Shown here piece by piece: positions 16,506 through 24,754 of a DNA stretch of 34,700 nt. Each line of letters opens with the position of its first letter. The stretch's first letter is position 1. Source of the stretch: Massilia mucilaginosa (GTDB taxonomy: Bacteria; Pseudomonadota; Gammaproteobacteria; Burkholderiales; Burkholderiaceae_D); the NCBI RefSeq assembly GCF_011682145.1, contig NZ_WHJH01000064.1, forward strand, positions 1 to 34,700, read 5' to 3'. The notes beneath the pieces were generated by a model. The model saw only the letters and a list, made by a program, of their open reading frames with translations, did no database searches and was not told the origin of the DNA. A program made the position numbers and the translations under genes.

Positions 16506-17447
16506 TCACGCCAGCAGCTTGTCCAGCAGCCGCTGATACAGCTCGCTTCCCCTGAGCTGGGCGCGCCAGCGCTCCGGAATGCCCTGGATGCCGAAGCGCA
16601 GGCCGGCAATCCCCCCGGCGATGCAGGCCGTGGTGTCGGTGTCGTTGCCCAGCGCGATGGCTGCGCGCACCACGTCTTCGTAGGTTCCGGCGTCCTGCAC
16701 CATGCGCGCCGAGCGCAGCGCATCGACCACGTAACCGGAGCCATTGCCGTCGGGCGCATCGTCGGGCCGCACCGACCATTCGAGTTCCTCCAGCGCGTCC
16801 GGCATGCTGGCGTAGATCGCGCGCAGGCGCGCCACCGCTTCGCCCCAGGCATCGCTGGATGCCGCCAGCACGCGCCGCGCCCACAGGCAGTACAGCGCGC
16901 AGCACACTTGCGAACGCAAGTGGCCGTGGGTGGGCAAGGATTGCCGGTGGGCGTCATGGACCAGGTGCTCGTCCGAGCCGCGGTGCCACAAGGCCAGCGG
17001 CAAGGCGCGCATCAGCGCGCCGTTGCCGTTGTCGTACTGGCCGCTGGGTCCGGCCTGGGCCGCTGGCATCCCAGCACGCACGGCGCGAATGGCGGTGCCG
17101 CAGGTCAGGCCGACATCGAACACCATGCCGTCGACCGCCATGTAGCCGTGCTCGTACCACGCCAGCAGGCGTGCGCCGAGGTCGTCCAGGTCGAGGCTGC
17201 CGCACTCAAGCAGCGAGGCCAGCAGGCAGAGCGCATGGGCGCCATCATCCGACCAGGTTCCCGGCACCACGCTATGGTGCGCGCGCGCAAAATCCGGCGG
17301 TGGGGTGAATTCGATCAGCTGGGCCGGCGGGATGTCGCGCGCCTGGCGAAACTCGTAGGGGACGCCCAGGGCGTCGCCGACCAGCAGCCCGACCAGGCCG
17401 CCGGCGAGGCGGTCCCGAACAGTCAGCTGGGGCGCGCTCATCGGCAT
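16506..17447 (-). CDS. ADP-ribosylglycohydrolase family protein (DraG-like)
   Basis: The 313-residue protein has the family's order of motifs: GLLVGDALGVPYEF (about 19-32), GTWSDDGAHAL (about 63-73, first metal-binding motif), YDNGNGALMRALPLAL (about 138-153) and ALGNDTDTTACIAGGIAGL (about 265-283, second metal motif). The Asp pairs SDD and DTD would hold the two magnesium ions that remove ADP-ribose from proteins or small molecules. It is cytoplasmic. ATG 17447 and ATG 17441 are both possible, with GAGG upstream. It lies 121 bp after the AAA/VWA/LRV module on the same strand, so it may be cotranscribed and could reverse an ADP-ribosylation linked to that module. No ADP-ribosyltransferase was seen in the window. 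Family assignment is strong; the substrate is unknown. Confidence 0.88.
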   Translation of the reverse strand: MPMSAPQLTVRDRLAGGLVGLLVGDALGVPYEFRQARDIPPAQLIEFTPPPDFARAHHSVVPGTWSDDGAHALCLLASLLECGSLDLDDLGARLLAWYEHGYMAVDGMVFDVGLTCGTAIRAVRAGMPAAQAGPSGQYDNGNGALMRALPLALWHRGSDEHLVHDAHRQSLPTHGHLRSQVCCALYCLWARRVLAASSDAWGEAVARLRAIYASMPDALEELEWSVRPDDAPDGNGSGYVVDALRSARMVQDAGTYEDVVRAAIALGNDTDTTACIAGGIAGLRFGIQGIPERWRAQLRGSELYQRLLDKLLA

Positions 17448-17568
17448 GTGCCTCGGTCGGGCATGGTCATCGTGCGGTGTTCGCTATGGAATCGGACTTG
17501 CATTGTCGTCAATATGCGTCAAAACGGCAAGAAAATCCCGCGCCGGTCGACGTCGCTGCTGGCCGCGT

Positions 17569-20500
17569 TCAGGCCTCGGCCGCTCCCGGCTGCGCCGCGC
17601 GCTCCTCGATGACGGCCACCGCCCTGGCGCGCACTTCGCCGTGGCGGTCCTGCAACAGGAGCTTGAGCGTGTCGAGCGACGTGGCCGGGTGGCCGACCAC
17701 GCGGCTGCGCACCGCGTAGTTGCGGTTGGCGGCGACCAGCGCGTCCATCATGGCGCTGTCGCAATGCGGATTGTCCGCGAGCGCGGCCAGCACGTCTTCC
17801 TGCTTGTCGGCCACAAGCTGGCGCTGCAGCGCGCCCTCGGCGGTCACCCGGGCCAGCGCCGCCCTCACTTGCGCCGACCCATCGCTGACGAAATGGCTGG
17901 CCAGCCGCGTGTTCCAGGCGGCCAGTGCGGCGCGCACCTCGGGCAGCGGGTCGTTCTTGAGCACGTCCGCGGCCCGCTCCGGCAAGGATGGATTGCCCGC
18001 CAGCGCCTCGCGCCCCGCGCCTGCGCCTTGCAGCAGGCGGTCGAGAACGTCCTCGTCCAGGCGCGTGCTCAGGCGCGCGGCCCAGTGGCGGTTGTCCTCG
18101 TCCGTCTGCGGCCCCAGGCAGCGCGCGACCAGCGCCTGCATGCCGGCATCGTCCACAAAGCGTTCGATGATGCTCTGTACCACGTAGTAGGTGTGGCCGA
18201 TCCGGTCCCCCTCTTGCTCAAAATACACGCCGACGCGCGCAAGATGGTGGCGCTGCTGTTCTTCATCGGGCGTGGCATGCAGCACCCGCAGGCTGGCCAG
18301 CGGATCGTCGCGCCCGTGGTCCAGCATCTGCAACAGGAAATCGGCCGCCTTGCACGAAAATGCCGCTTGCCCTTCCAGATTGCCAGCCACACGCTGCAGC
18401 GCATCGATGGGGCCGTGGTAAAGGTAGTACTCGGCAAGGGCCGGCGCCAGGTGATCGTTGTACGCCAGCCGGCGGTCGTACTTGCCCAGCATCTGCTCCT
18501 GCAGCACCGGGTTTCTGGTGTGGTCGGCGACGCGCTCGGCCACCGCGCCGCCTTCCGCCAACAGCGCGCTCTCGATGGCGGCGCTCTGCTCGATCGGAAA
18601 ATCGGCCAGATAGGCCGGCATCTGGCGCCGGATATCGAGCTCGGCATCACGCGACAGCAGCTCGACCACCGCCCACGGCAAGGTCGATTGCCGCGTCAGC
18701 GCGTCGCGCACCTCGCTCAGCTTGTCGGCGGCCAGGGCCAGCAAAATGGCTTCGTCGGTCGAGGCCGAGGCCAGCGCGATCCTTTCCTTTTTGTTGCCTT
18801 TGATCCCGCCCTTGGCGCCGGCCTTGATCTCGCGCACGGGCGCCGCTTCGGCAGCGGCAGCGGCAGCGGCAGACGCTTGCCGGAAGTCGCTCAGGCGGCA
18901 GGCGGCCTTGTTGGCTTTCAGGGCCGCACGCACGGACTCGCCTCCCAGCAGCCACAGCATTTCGTAGAAGAAGCGCGGCATGTCGGTGCGCTGCGCCAGC
19001 TTCTTGAGCAGGACCGTGTCCGGCACCAGCAACAAGGGCAGCAGCAGCGCCTTGTCGCAGCCGATGTGGTCGCAGGCCATGCGCTGCACGCTCAGCTCCT
19101 TGCTGCGCAGCAGGCTGTTGATGGCGTAGCCGGGATACTTGGCCACTTCGGGACCGTTCATTTTCCATTCGGGAATCGGCTCGGGGTCGGGCATCGGCAA
19201 GCCTTCCAGCATGCGCAGCTGCACGCCGGGATTGGCGGCGATCAGTTCCGGCAAGGCATGGCGCATTTTTCCCAGCAATTTCTCCGGCACCTTGGGATGC
19301 CGGGCGACCGCGTAGCCCAGGCTGCTGGCCAGCGCTTCGCCGTTGCTGCGCTTGGTATTGGTCGCGGCTTGCAGGTTGCCGATCTTGCTGGCGGGACTGT
19401 TCGGATCGATTGCCACGGCCAGCAATTGCTCGAAGCTGGTGTGCACGTCGGCCCTGCCCGGCTGCGCGGCGATCAGCGACAGCACCGCGTGCGAACTGCT
19501 GTGGTCGGCCAGGTGCAGGCGCACCATGCGCGACGGATGACTCGCAAGCTTGCGTTGCAATGCTTCCGGCAAGGCCGGATTGCCGGCCAGGGCGAAGGCG
19601 ATGTCGACGCTGTCGCTGGCCGCCAGCTGTTCCATCAGCGCCGGCGCCAGCGCGGGGCTGAGCGCGGCGGCGGCCTGCTTCCAGTCCTCCGGCTCGGCCA
19701 GGGTGGCCCGCAGCAAGGCGTCGCTGGCGTTCGGATGCATGGCGCAGGCGAAGCGGATGGCCGCGTCGTCGCGCGCGGCGAGGATGTCCAGCCCTTCCTG
19801 GGGGAAGTCGGGGTTGCCGAGGAAGTCGCCCAGTTCTTTCCAGCCCAGGGTCTCGAGCCGGTCCAGGCGCTCGCCCTGGCGCTCTTCCTCATGCTGCGCG
19901 AGCAGGTCGAGCGCATCGTGGGGAAACAGTTTGTGTGCGGCCGCCGCCTTCGCAATCTTGTCGTCGCGGTCGATGCACAGCAGGCGCAGGGTGTCCGGGC
20001 TCACATGCTCGTGGCGCGCCACGGCCAGGCGGACGGTCGCGTATTTGCTGCCCGCAAACGCTGCAAGAAGGGGGCGCATGCGCTCCGCGCCGATGGTGTG
20101 CTGTTCCATGATGCGCAGGTCGATCGACTGGTGCCCGAACGCCAGCAAGTCGCGCCCCCAGCGCGCGAAGAAGCCCTTGTCGACGGTGTGCGATTCGAGC
20201 ACCAGGCAGAGGCCCTTGATGTTCTTTTCCGCGATCAGATGGCCGATATAGTAGGCCGGCAGCCCGCCCCATCCGTGGCGCGGCGGTGGCATCTCGCGCT
20301 GCGGCAGCGCAAGGGCCGCCGCCCAGTCCGGATGCTGCGCCAGCTCGGCCCAGCGCGGCTGCGCTTCGACAAACGCGGGGGCGAAGCGCCAGGCTTCGGC
20401 GATCAGGGCCAGGTCGGCATCGGGCTGGCCGATGAAGGTGGCGATCACGTTCCAGTCGTACCAGTGGATTTCGTATGAAAAATTGAGCTGCTGCGCCATG

Positions 20501-20574
20501 CTCCGCTCGCGCGAGGTGCCCTGGGTGAAGCCTTGGCTGATCTGGACGATATTGAGGAATTCTTCGGCGGTCAT
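17569..20574 (-). CDS. Large LRV/HEAT-like repeat protein of the AAA-VWA module
   Basis: This 1001-residue protein is a helical solenoid. It contains many leucine-rich-variant-type repeats with cores such as ALAGNPSLPERAADVL, SEVRDALTRQSTLPW and FALAGNPALPEALQRKL, covering about 170-450 and 590-980. Residues 1-130 look different (aromatic-rich, HWYDWNVIATFIG) and may be a separate domain. An Ala-rich and Lys/Gly-rich linker at about 555-590 splits the protein in two; its DNA contains a short GCAGCG microsatellite. No enzyme motif, signal peptide or membrane helix is seen, so it is probably a cytoplasmic scaffold or target-recognition part. ATG 20574 follows AAGG. The gene lies 51 bp downstream of the DUF2201/VWA gene on the same strand, giving the order AAA-VWA-LRV. 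Confidence 0.8.
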   Translation of the reverse strand: MTAEEFLNIVQISQGFTQGTSRERSMAQQLNFSYEIHWYDWNVIATFIGQPDADLALIAEAWRFAPAFVEAQPRWAELAQHPDWAAALALPQREMPPPRHGWGGLPAYYIGHLIAEKNIKGLCLVLESHTVDKGFFARWGRDLLAFGHQSIDLRIMEQHTIGAERMRPLLAAFAGSKYATVRLAVARHEHVSPDTLRLLCIDRDDKIAKAAAAHKLFPHDALDLLAQHEEERQGERLDRLETLGWKELGDFLGNPDFPQEGLDILAARDDAAIRFACAMHPNASDALLRATLAEPEDWKQAAAALSPALAPALMEQLAASDSVDIAFALAGNPALPEALQRKLASHPSRMVRLHLADHSSSHAVLSLIAAQPGRADVHTSFEQLLAVAIDPNSPASKIGNLQAATNTKRSNGEALASSLGYAVARHPKVPEKLLGKMRHALPELIAANPGVQLRMLEGLPMPDPEPIPEWKMNGPEVAKYPGYAINSLLRSKELSVQRMACDHIGCDKALLLPLLLVPDTVLLKKLAQRTDMPRFFYEMLWLLGGESVRAALKANKAACRLSDFRQASAAAAAAAEAAPVREIKAGAKGGIKGNKKERIALASASTDEAILLALAADKLSEVRDALTRQSTLPWAVVELLSRDAELDIRRQMPAYLADFPIEQSAAIESALLAEGGAVAERVADHTRNPVLQEQMLGKYDRRLAYNDHLAPALAEYYLYHGPIDALQRVAGNLEGQAAFSCKAADFLLQMLDHGRDDPLASLRVLHATPDEEQQRHHLARVGVYFEQEGDRIGHTYYVVQSIIERFVDDAGMQALVARCLGPQTDEDNRHWAARLSTRLDEDVLDRLLQGAGAGREALAGNPSLPERAADVLKNDPLPEVRAALAAWNTRLASHFVSDGSAQVRAALARVTAEGALQRQLVADKQEDVLAALADNPHCDSAMMDALVAANRNYAVRSRVVGHPATSLDTLKLLLQDRHGEVRARAVAVIEERAAQPGAAEA

Positions 20575-20625
20575 GGGAGCCTTCGATGCAAGTAGTGAGA
20601 ATGAGGATGCCGGCGCCGGGCTGGC

Positions 20626-21963
20626 TTACGCCATGCGGATCACCTGGCCGAACGAAAAGCTGTCGCTCGCAATGGCGCCCGGCAGCGCCACCCACAGCAC
20701 CGGGTAGTTCGGCGGCGTCTCGGGAAATGGCCCTTCGCCGTCGGTGAAATAGATGGCCGCGTCGACCTGGCGCTCGCCCCGCTGGCGCTCGAGCGCGGCA
20801 AAGAAGGGCCGGAAATCGGTGCCGCCGCCGCCGCGCGCGCGCGGCAGCCTGAAGTCCGCCGTCACTTCGTACGGGCCGTACAGCGCGGTGTCGCAGAAAA
20901 ACATGCGGCAGACGATGTGCGGATAGCTGCTCATGATGGCGCGCAGCTCGGAGGCGAACTGTTCCAGCTCGGCGGCGCCGATCGACCCCGAGGTGTCGAT
21001 GGCCACATCGATGTTGACGGTTTCCTGCACCAGCGATTCCAGGTACAGGCCGGCATGCACGAAGCGGTTGTCGAGGCCGGCGAAATCGGTGGGGGTCTGG
21101 ATCGTGAAGCGCCACAGTACGCTGCGCCAGTCGATCTGGGGCTGGCAGGCCGCATCCAGTTCCTTGTCCCAGCTGCTGCGCTGCTTGCCGCTGCGGCGCG
21201 CGCCGGCCTGGTCGCGCGCCTTGACCAGCGCCGATTCCCAGTGCAGGCGCAGGGCCTCGTTGCCCTTGCCCGCCTGCGGCGCGCGGATGTCGCGCAGCGG
21301 CGCCGGCGGCGCGGGCAAAGCCGCCGCCGGCGCCGGCGGCGCGGGCACCTCGGCCTGCGCGGGCGCGGCCCTGGCGCCGAAACGCTTCGCCATGGCGGCC
21401 GACAAACCGCTTGTGCGGGTCTGGCCGGCGCGGGCGGCGCCATCGGCTGCGCTCGCGTCTGGCGCATCGCCGGCGCCGCCTTGCCCTGCGCCGGCCGCTT
21501 GCGGGGCGTTCAGCTTGGCGGCCAGCTGGTCGGCGCCGAGACGGTGTTTCAGGAGATATTCATAGACGTGCTCGGCCGTCTGCGGCACGAAGCGTTCGCC
21601 GAGATGGGCGGCCACATAGCTGCCGGGCGGCACCGGAAACGTGGTCTGGGTGCCGATGATGTGATTCACAATGACATCGCAGGCAATATTCCACAATGCG
21701 GGATTGCGCCCGGACAGGCGCAGCGGATGCAGCAGTGCCGCGTGCAGTGTCACGTGCAGCAGCAAACCGGTGGCAACGGTGTCGGGCAGCGCCAGGAAGG
21801 CGTCCGCGTTCAGGCGCACCTCGCGGCCGTCGGTATCGGCCAGCGCGACCTCGGGGTCGGTGCGATAGATGGCGAACAAGGTCAGCACCGCAAAGTAGGG
21901 ATGCCGCTGGCGCAGCCGGATCTTGCAGCGCGACAGGGCTTCGAGGGCGGCGCAGTCGCTCAT
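20626..21963 (-). CDS. DUF2201 metallopeptidase-like protein with C-terminal VWA domain
   Basis: The 445-residue protein has an N-terminal DUF2201-type domain (about 1-150). The usual zinc region reads HVTLHAALLHPLR (70-82) followed by WNIACDVIVNH (91-101). A Pro/Ala-rich linker (about 155-230) follows. The C-terminal VWA-like domain has the MIDAS residues D323-x-S325-x-S327 (IDTSGS), T382 (GGTD) and D408 (FTDGEG), so it should bind a metal ion and a partner. The HExxH glutamate expected in an active zincin is Val71 here, so peptidase activity is doubtful. The start overlaps the AAA+ gene stop as ATGA, indicating coupled translation. Pairing of a MoxR ATPase with a VWA protein is typical of chaperone-like or conflict modules. 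Confidence 0.87.
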   Translation of the reverse strand: MSDCAALEALSRCKIRLRQRHPYFAVLTLFAIYRTDPEVALADTDGREVRLNADAFLALPDTVATGLLLHVTLHAALLHPLRLSGRNPALWNIACDVIVNHIIGTQTTFPVPPGSYVAAHLGERFVPQTAEHVYEYLLKHRLGADQLAAKLNAPQAAGAGQGGAGDAPDASAADGAARAGQTRTSGLSAAMAKRFGARAAPAQAEVPAPPAPAAALPAPPAPLRDIRAPQAGKGNEALRLHWESALVKARDQAGARRSGKQRSSWDKELDAACQPQIDWRSVLWRFTIQTPTDFAGLDNRFVHAGLYLESLVQETVNIDVAIDTSGSIGAAELEQFASELRAIMSSYPHIVCRMFFCDTALYGPYEVTADFRLPRARGGGGTDFRPFFAALERQRGERQVDAAIYFTDGEGPFPETPPNYPVLWVALPGAIASDSFSFGQVIRMA

Positions 21964-22955
21964 GCGGCCAGGGCGAGAAAATCGGCAAGAAACTCCATCA
22001 GCCCCGCATCATCCCGCATCTGGCGCGAAAACTCATCGAACAGCTTGCGCGCGCGCAGCTTGGGGAAGAGGTCGGCCGCGACCATCTGCACCCATTCCGG
22101 GGCCGCGTTGCGGCTCAGCCAGCGCAGGGCGTGCAGGGCTTGCTCGACCGTGGCGATACGGCTCACCAGCCCGCTGCTCAGGGCATATTGCACCGACGGT
22201 TCTTGCGGAAACGCCTCCTTCGACTTGCCCTTCAAAATCGCGTCAATCGCGGGGATCTGGGCGGCCGCCTGGCGGAACACGCGGAACTCGGCTGCCGCGC
22301 CGGCGCCGATGGATGGCGCCAGGTCGAGATCGAGTTTGAGCAGGGTATCGGCCATCTCCCAGCTGCGCGGCGACGGCCAGGATTCGCTGCTGGCGTCGGG
22401 TTTATGCAGCAGCGAGGGCCGGAAGTTCAGGAATCCGATGATCTGCTCGTGCACATTGCGGCCGATCGCGTAATGGCGGAAACTGTCCAGGTCGGGCTCC
22501 ACGCGCAGGTGCAAGAAGCGGTTCGCCAGCGGCGCCGGCATGTCGAACACGGCGGCGCGGTCTTCCTTGCGGTTGCCGGCGGCCCACACGAACCAGCCGG
22601 GCGGCACCGTGTAGTTGCCGACCCGGCGGTCGAGCACGAGTTGCTGGGCGACGCCCTGCAATGCCGGCGGCGCCAGGTTGATTTCGTCCAGGAACAGAAT
22701 GCCCGCGCCATCGCGCGGCAGAAATTCTGGCGGGAACCAGTAGGTGATGCCGTCGCGCGGCACCGGCACGCCGCGCAGGTCGGTCGGGGCCAGCTGGCTC
22801 AGGCGAATATCGATGAAGCCGATCTGGCGCTGCGCCGCCACCTGCGCCACCACGCTCGACTTGCCGATCCCCGGCGGCCCCCAGATCATCACGCTGTGCT
22901 GCACCCGGTGCGCGATCAGGGTCGATAAGTACTCAAACAGGTGGCCGGGGTGCAT
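21960..22955 (-). CDS. MoxR-type AAA+ ATPase
   Basis: This 331-residue ATPase has Walker A GPPGIGKSS (26-34), Walker B ILFLDEIN (86-93), sensor 1 AAGN (125-128) and the MoxR-like APLANRF segment (141-147). It would hydrolyse ATP as a ring to remodel partner proteins. The likely partner is the VWA protein encoded next, whose start overlaps this stop. I chose ATG 22955 because AAGGA lies four bases upstream; a TTG at 23027 gives 24 more residues without similarity to AAA+ N-termini. A plausible sigma-70 promoter lies at 22999-23027. It is the first gene of the AAA-VWA-LRV module. The fold is certain; the biological role is not. Confidence 0.92.
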   Translation of the reverse strand: MHPGHLFEYLSTLIAHRVQHSVMIWGPPGIGKSSVVAQVAAQRQIGFIDIRLSQLAPTDLRGVPVPRDGITYWFPPEFLPRDGAGILFLDEINLAPPALQGVAQQLVLDRRVGNYTVPPGWFVWAAGNRKEDRAAVFDMPAPLANRFLHLRVEPDLDSFRHYAIGRNVHEQIIGFLNFRPSLLHKPDASSESWPSPRSWEMADTLLKLDLDLAPSIGAGAAAEFRVFRQAAAQIPAIDAILKGKSKEAFPQEPSVQYALSSGLVSRIATVEQALHALRWLSRNAAPEWVQMVAADLFPKLRARKLFDEFSRQMRDDAGLMEFLADFLALAA

Positions 22956-22998
22956 ACAGTCCTTGGGTAGTGTGCGTCCGAACGACGCGTGGCCCCCT

Positions 22999-23027
22999 AT
23001 TGTGCTGAAACTGATGCGAATCGGCAA
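22999..23027 (-). promoter_or_regulatory. Possible promoter of the AAA-VWA-LRV module
   Basis: On the minus strand TTGCCG (23027-23022) is followed after 17 bases by CACAAT (23004-22999), about 40 bases before the AAA+ start. The -35 matches four of six and the -10 four of six consensus bases. An AT-rich stretch lies just upstream (23028-23056). Confidence 0.35.
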
Positions 23028-23068
23028 TAACTTACTTTACATTTGGCAATTTTTTATGCGGCGTGCAT

Positions 23069-23097
23069 GGGCTGGCGGCGCCCGCGGACGCCAGCCC
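23069..23097 (-). terminator. Hairpin downstream of the 23110 gene
   Basis: Perfect 9-bp arms GGGCTGGCG (23069-23077) and CGCCAGCCC (23089-23097) enclose 11 bases, 12 bp after the stop of the gene at 23110-23751. No T-run follows on the minus strand, so termination strength is uncertain. Confidence 0.45.
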
Positions 23098-23109
23098 GGG
23101 GCCGGGTGC

Positions 23110-23751
23110 TCACACGCTGTCGGCGGGTCCCTTGCTTGCGCCGCCCTTGTCGGCCACGGTGCTGCCATCGTCCTGCCACTGGTCGAACGTGGCCATGATG
23201 GTGGCGCGGGTCTTTTCGCTCAATTCGGGCAAGGTGCCGCCGAGCGCCTTGGCGGCATCGTCGAAGCCCTGCTCCACGGCGGCCCGGATCGCGGCCAGCT
23301 TGGACGGATCGTCGCCGATCGCCGCTTTGGCGAAGTCCAGGATGCGTTCGGACACCTTGGCAACGCTGAACTCGCCATCATCGGCGGTGGCCGCCTTGGC
23401 CGCTGCGATGGTGGCCGGGTCGGCACTGAGCTTTTGCTCGCCGCTGACCACCTTGGCCAGGTTCAGGCCCTGCTGCTCGACCGCCGGCAGGATCAGGTTG
23501 ATGACTTCCTGCGCCTGGCGGTCGGATTCGGCCAGCAAGGCGTCCAGGTCGGGCGGAGGTTGCACCACCGTGGCCGACGAACGCGGCACGCCGTAGGTCA
23601 GGGGCGGCTCGGACGGCCCGCTCAGGGTCACTTTGTCGGTCTTGACTGCCTCGTCCGCCTGGGCGCCCTCGCCGGGACGGCGCGCCACATCGCGCAGGAC
23701 GATCGGGGCGGCGCCCGCCGCCGGGGTGGTGTTGGAAATCGTGATGCTCAT
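23110..23751 (-). CDS. Uncharacterised protein resembling DUF5610
   Basis: The 213-residue protein starts at ATG 23751 behind GGAGAGG. The N-terminal 75 residues are low-complexity and disordered-looking (Ala, Pro, Thr-rich). The rest is helical. The C-terminal segment VSERILDFAKAAIGDDPSKL and the following EQGFDDAAKALGG and DQWQDD match my memory of DUF5610 domains, but I cannot confirm this. No signal peptide or membrane helix is seen. The gene lies alone between hairpins, 190 bp downstream of another unknown gene on the same strand. Function is unknown; codon use and a good ribosome site support a real gene. Confidence 0.7.
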   Translation of the reverse strand: MSITISNTTPAAGAAPIVLRDVARRPGEGAQADEAVKTDKVTLSGPSEPPLTYGVPRSSATVVQPPPDLDALLAESDRQAQEVINLILPAVEQQGLNLAKVVSGEQKLSADPATIAAAKAATADDGEFSVAKVSERILDFAKAAIGDDPSKLAAIRAAVEQGFDDAAKALGGTLPELSEKTRATIMATFDQWQDDGSTVADKGGASKGPADSV

Positions 23752-23872
23752 GACCTCTCCTTGTTGGCGCATTGCGCGCCATAAATGTTCGATCTTGACG
23801 GGAATGGACGGCATTTCGCCGTGCTCGTCTTTGATTAACGGCAGGAGTGGGGAAAAGTTGAATGAATTGAAT

Positions 23873-23901
23873 ATGGCCGGGATAAAAAAGTACCCGGCCA
23901 T
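23873..23901 (-). terminator. Hairpin between the two uncharacterised genes
   Basis: Arms ATGGCCGGG (23873-23881) and CCCGGCCAT (23893-23901) form a perfect 9-bp stem around an A-rich loop, about 42 bp after the stop of the gene at 23943-24455. AT-rich sequence follows on the minus strand, so a terminator for that gene is likely. Confidence 0.5.
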
Positions 23902-23942
23902 GTGAATTGCACCAGCCTTTGCATGGATCGCCATCGGACGCA

Positions 23943-24455
23943 TCAGGCCAGATTCAGTGTCCAGGTGGTCACGCCTTCATCGGCATCGGTGGACATCGGC
24001 ACATCTTGGTTCCAGCTGGCAATATATGTCCACTCCGTATCTTCCAGCCAGGCCAGCGTATCGAAACTGGTGGCGCGCAGGCGGATGATCTTGACGTACA
24101 GATCGATGCTGTCCTTGATCCACATATCGTCGCCGTTGATGCGCAGCTGAATGCGAAGGTGGCCGCTCAGCCCGTGCGAAAACTCGAATCCGTAGCCCGG
24201 ATAGGGCATGGGAATCTGGCCGATGCCGGGTGGCAGTTCCGGCGTCAGGTCGTTCCTGCGCGGCAGCTTGGCTGGCCCGCTGTACACGTAGCTGCGGTCG
24301 TCGCCGCTTTCGTGGTCGTCCAATTCCGCATAATCGAGGTTGAGCACCCGGATGGCGGTCCCGTTTCTTAAAATGCTGGCCTGTATCAGGTTATCGGTGC
24401 CGGCATTGGCAACATTCTTGGTCGCAGCGACCAATCCGATGGATCCGATCCACAT
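23943..24455 (-). CDS. Uncharacterised 170-residue protein
   Basis: The start at ATG 24455 is well supported by AGGAGG five bases upstream. The protein begins MWIGSIGLVAATKNVANAG, too weak for a clear signal peptide. It continues with strand-rich sequence: ASILRNGTAIRVLNLDYAEL (about 27-46), a Pro-rich turn, LSGHLRIQLRINGDD (about 96-110) and a C-terminal TTWTLNLA. It is acidic and Trp/Tyr-rich, suggesting a beta-sandwich, possibly a lectin- or PLAT-like fold, but I cannot assign one. It is separated by 299 bp from the carbonic anhydrase gene on one side and 191 bp from the 23110 gene on the other. Less GC-rich leader DNA precedes it. Function is unknown. Confidence 0.65.
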   Translation of the reverse strand: MWIGSIGLVAATKNVANAGTDNLIQASILRNGTAIRVLNLDYAELDDHESGDDRSYVYSGPAKLPRRNDLTPELPPGIGQIPMPYPGYGFEFSHGLSGHLRIQLRINGDDMWIKDSIDLYVKIIRLRATSFDTLAWLEDTEWTYIASWNQDVPMSTDADEGVTTWTLNLA

Positions 24456-24754
24456 AATAGCCTCCTGAGAATAATAGAAATGAGCATGGTCTTTCTTCAT
24501 AAAAAGACCGTGCAAGGGAGAATGGGTCGGATGCAAACGTCGACCTGCAACGTGCGTACCGCCTGCCACTCTCATCCATTATTCTGTGGAGTCCCCCGGT
24601 GCTGTTTGCGTCATATTAATCGCCGCACTGCGGCGCCCGGCCGGCGCGAGCGGACTTGATACCGCAGGCCGGCACATCACGCCGGCGGGAATCTTTTCAG
24701 TCTTGACACTGCCCGCCAGCGATTGCTTGCGTCACCGAGAAGGCAACGGGCGAG
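24456..24754. other. Non-coding gap between the carbonic anhydrase gene and the 24455 gene
   Basis: No convincing gene is present in these 299 bp. The part near 24460-24510 is AT-rich and holds a small hairpin (GGTCTTT and AAAGACC arms, about 24489-24510) in the leader of the 24455 gene. The rest is GC-rich and I see nothing in it. Confidence 0.5.

Noticed and set aside
17446-20478. Plus-strand open frame of 1010 residues opposite the LRV-repeat gene
   Set aside because: His/Arg/Gly-rich shadow translation without domain features; the minus-strand gene has regular repeats and fits its operon.
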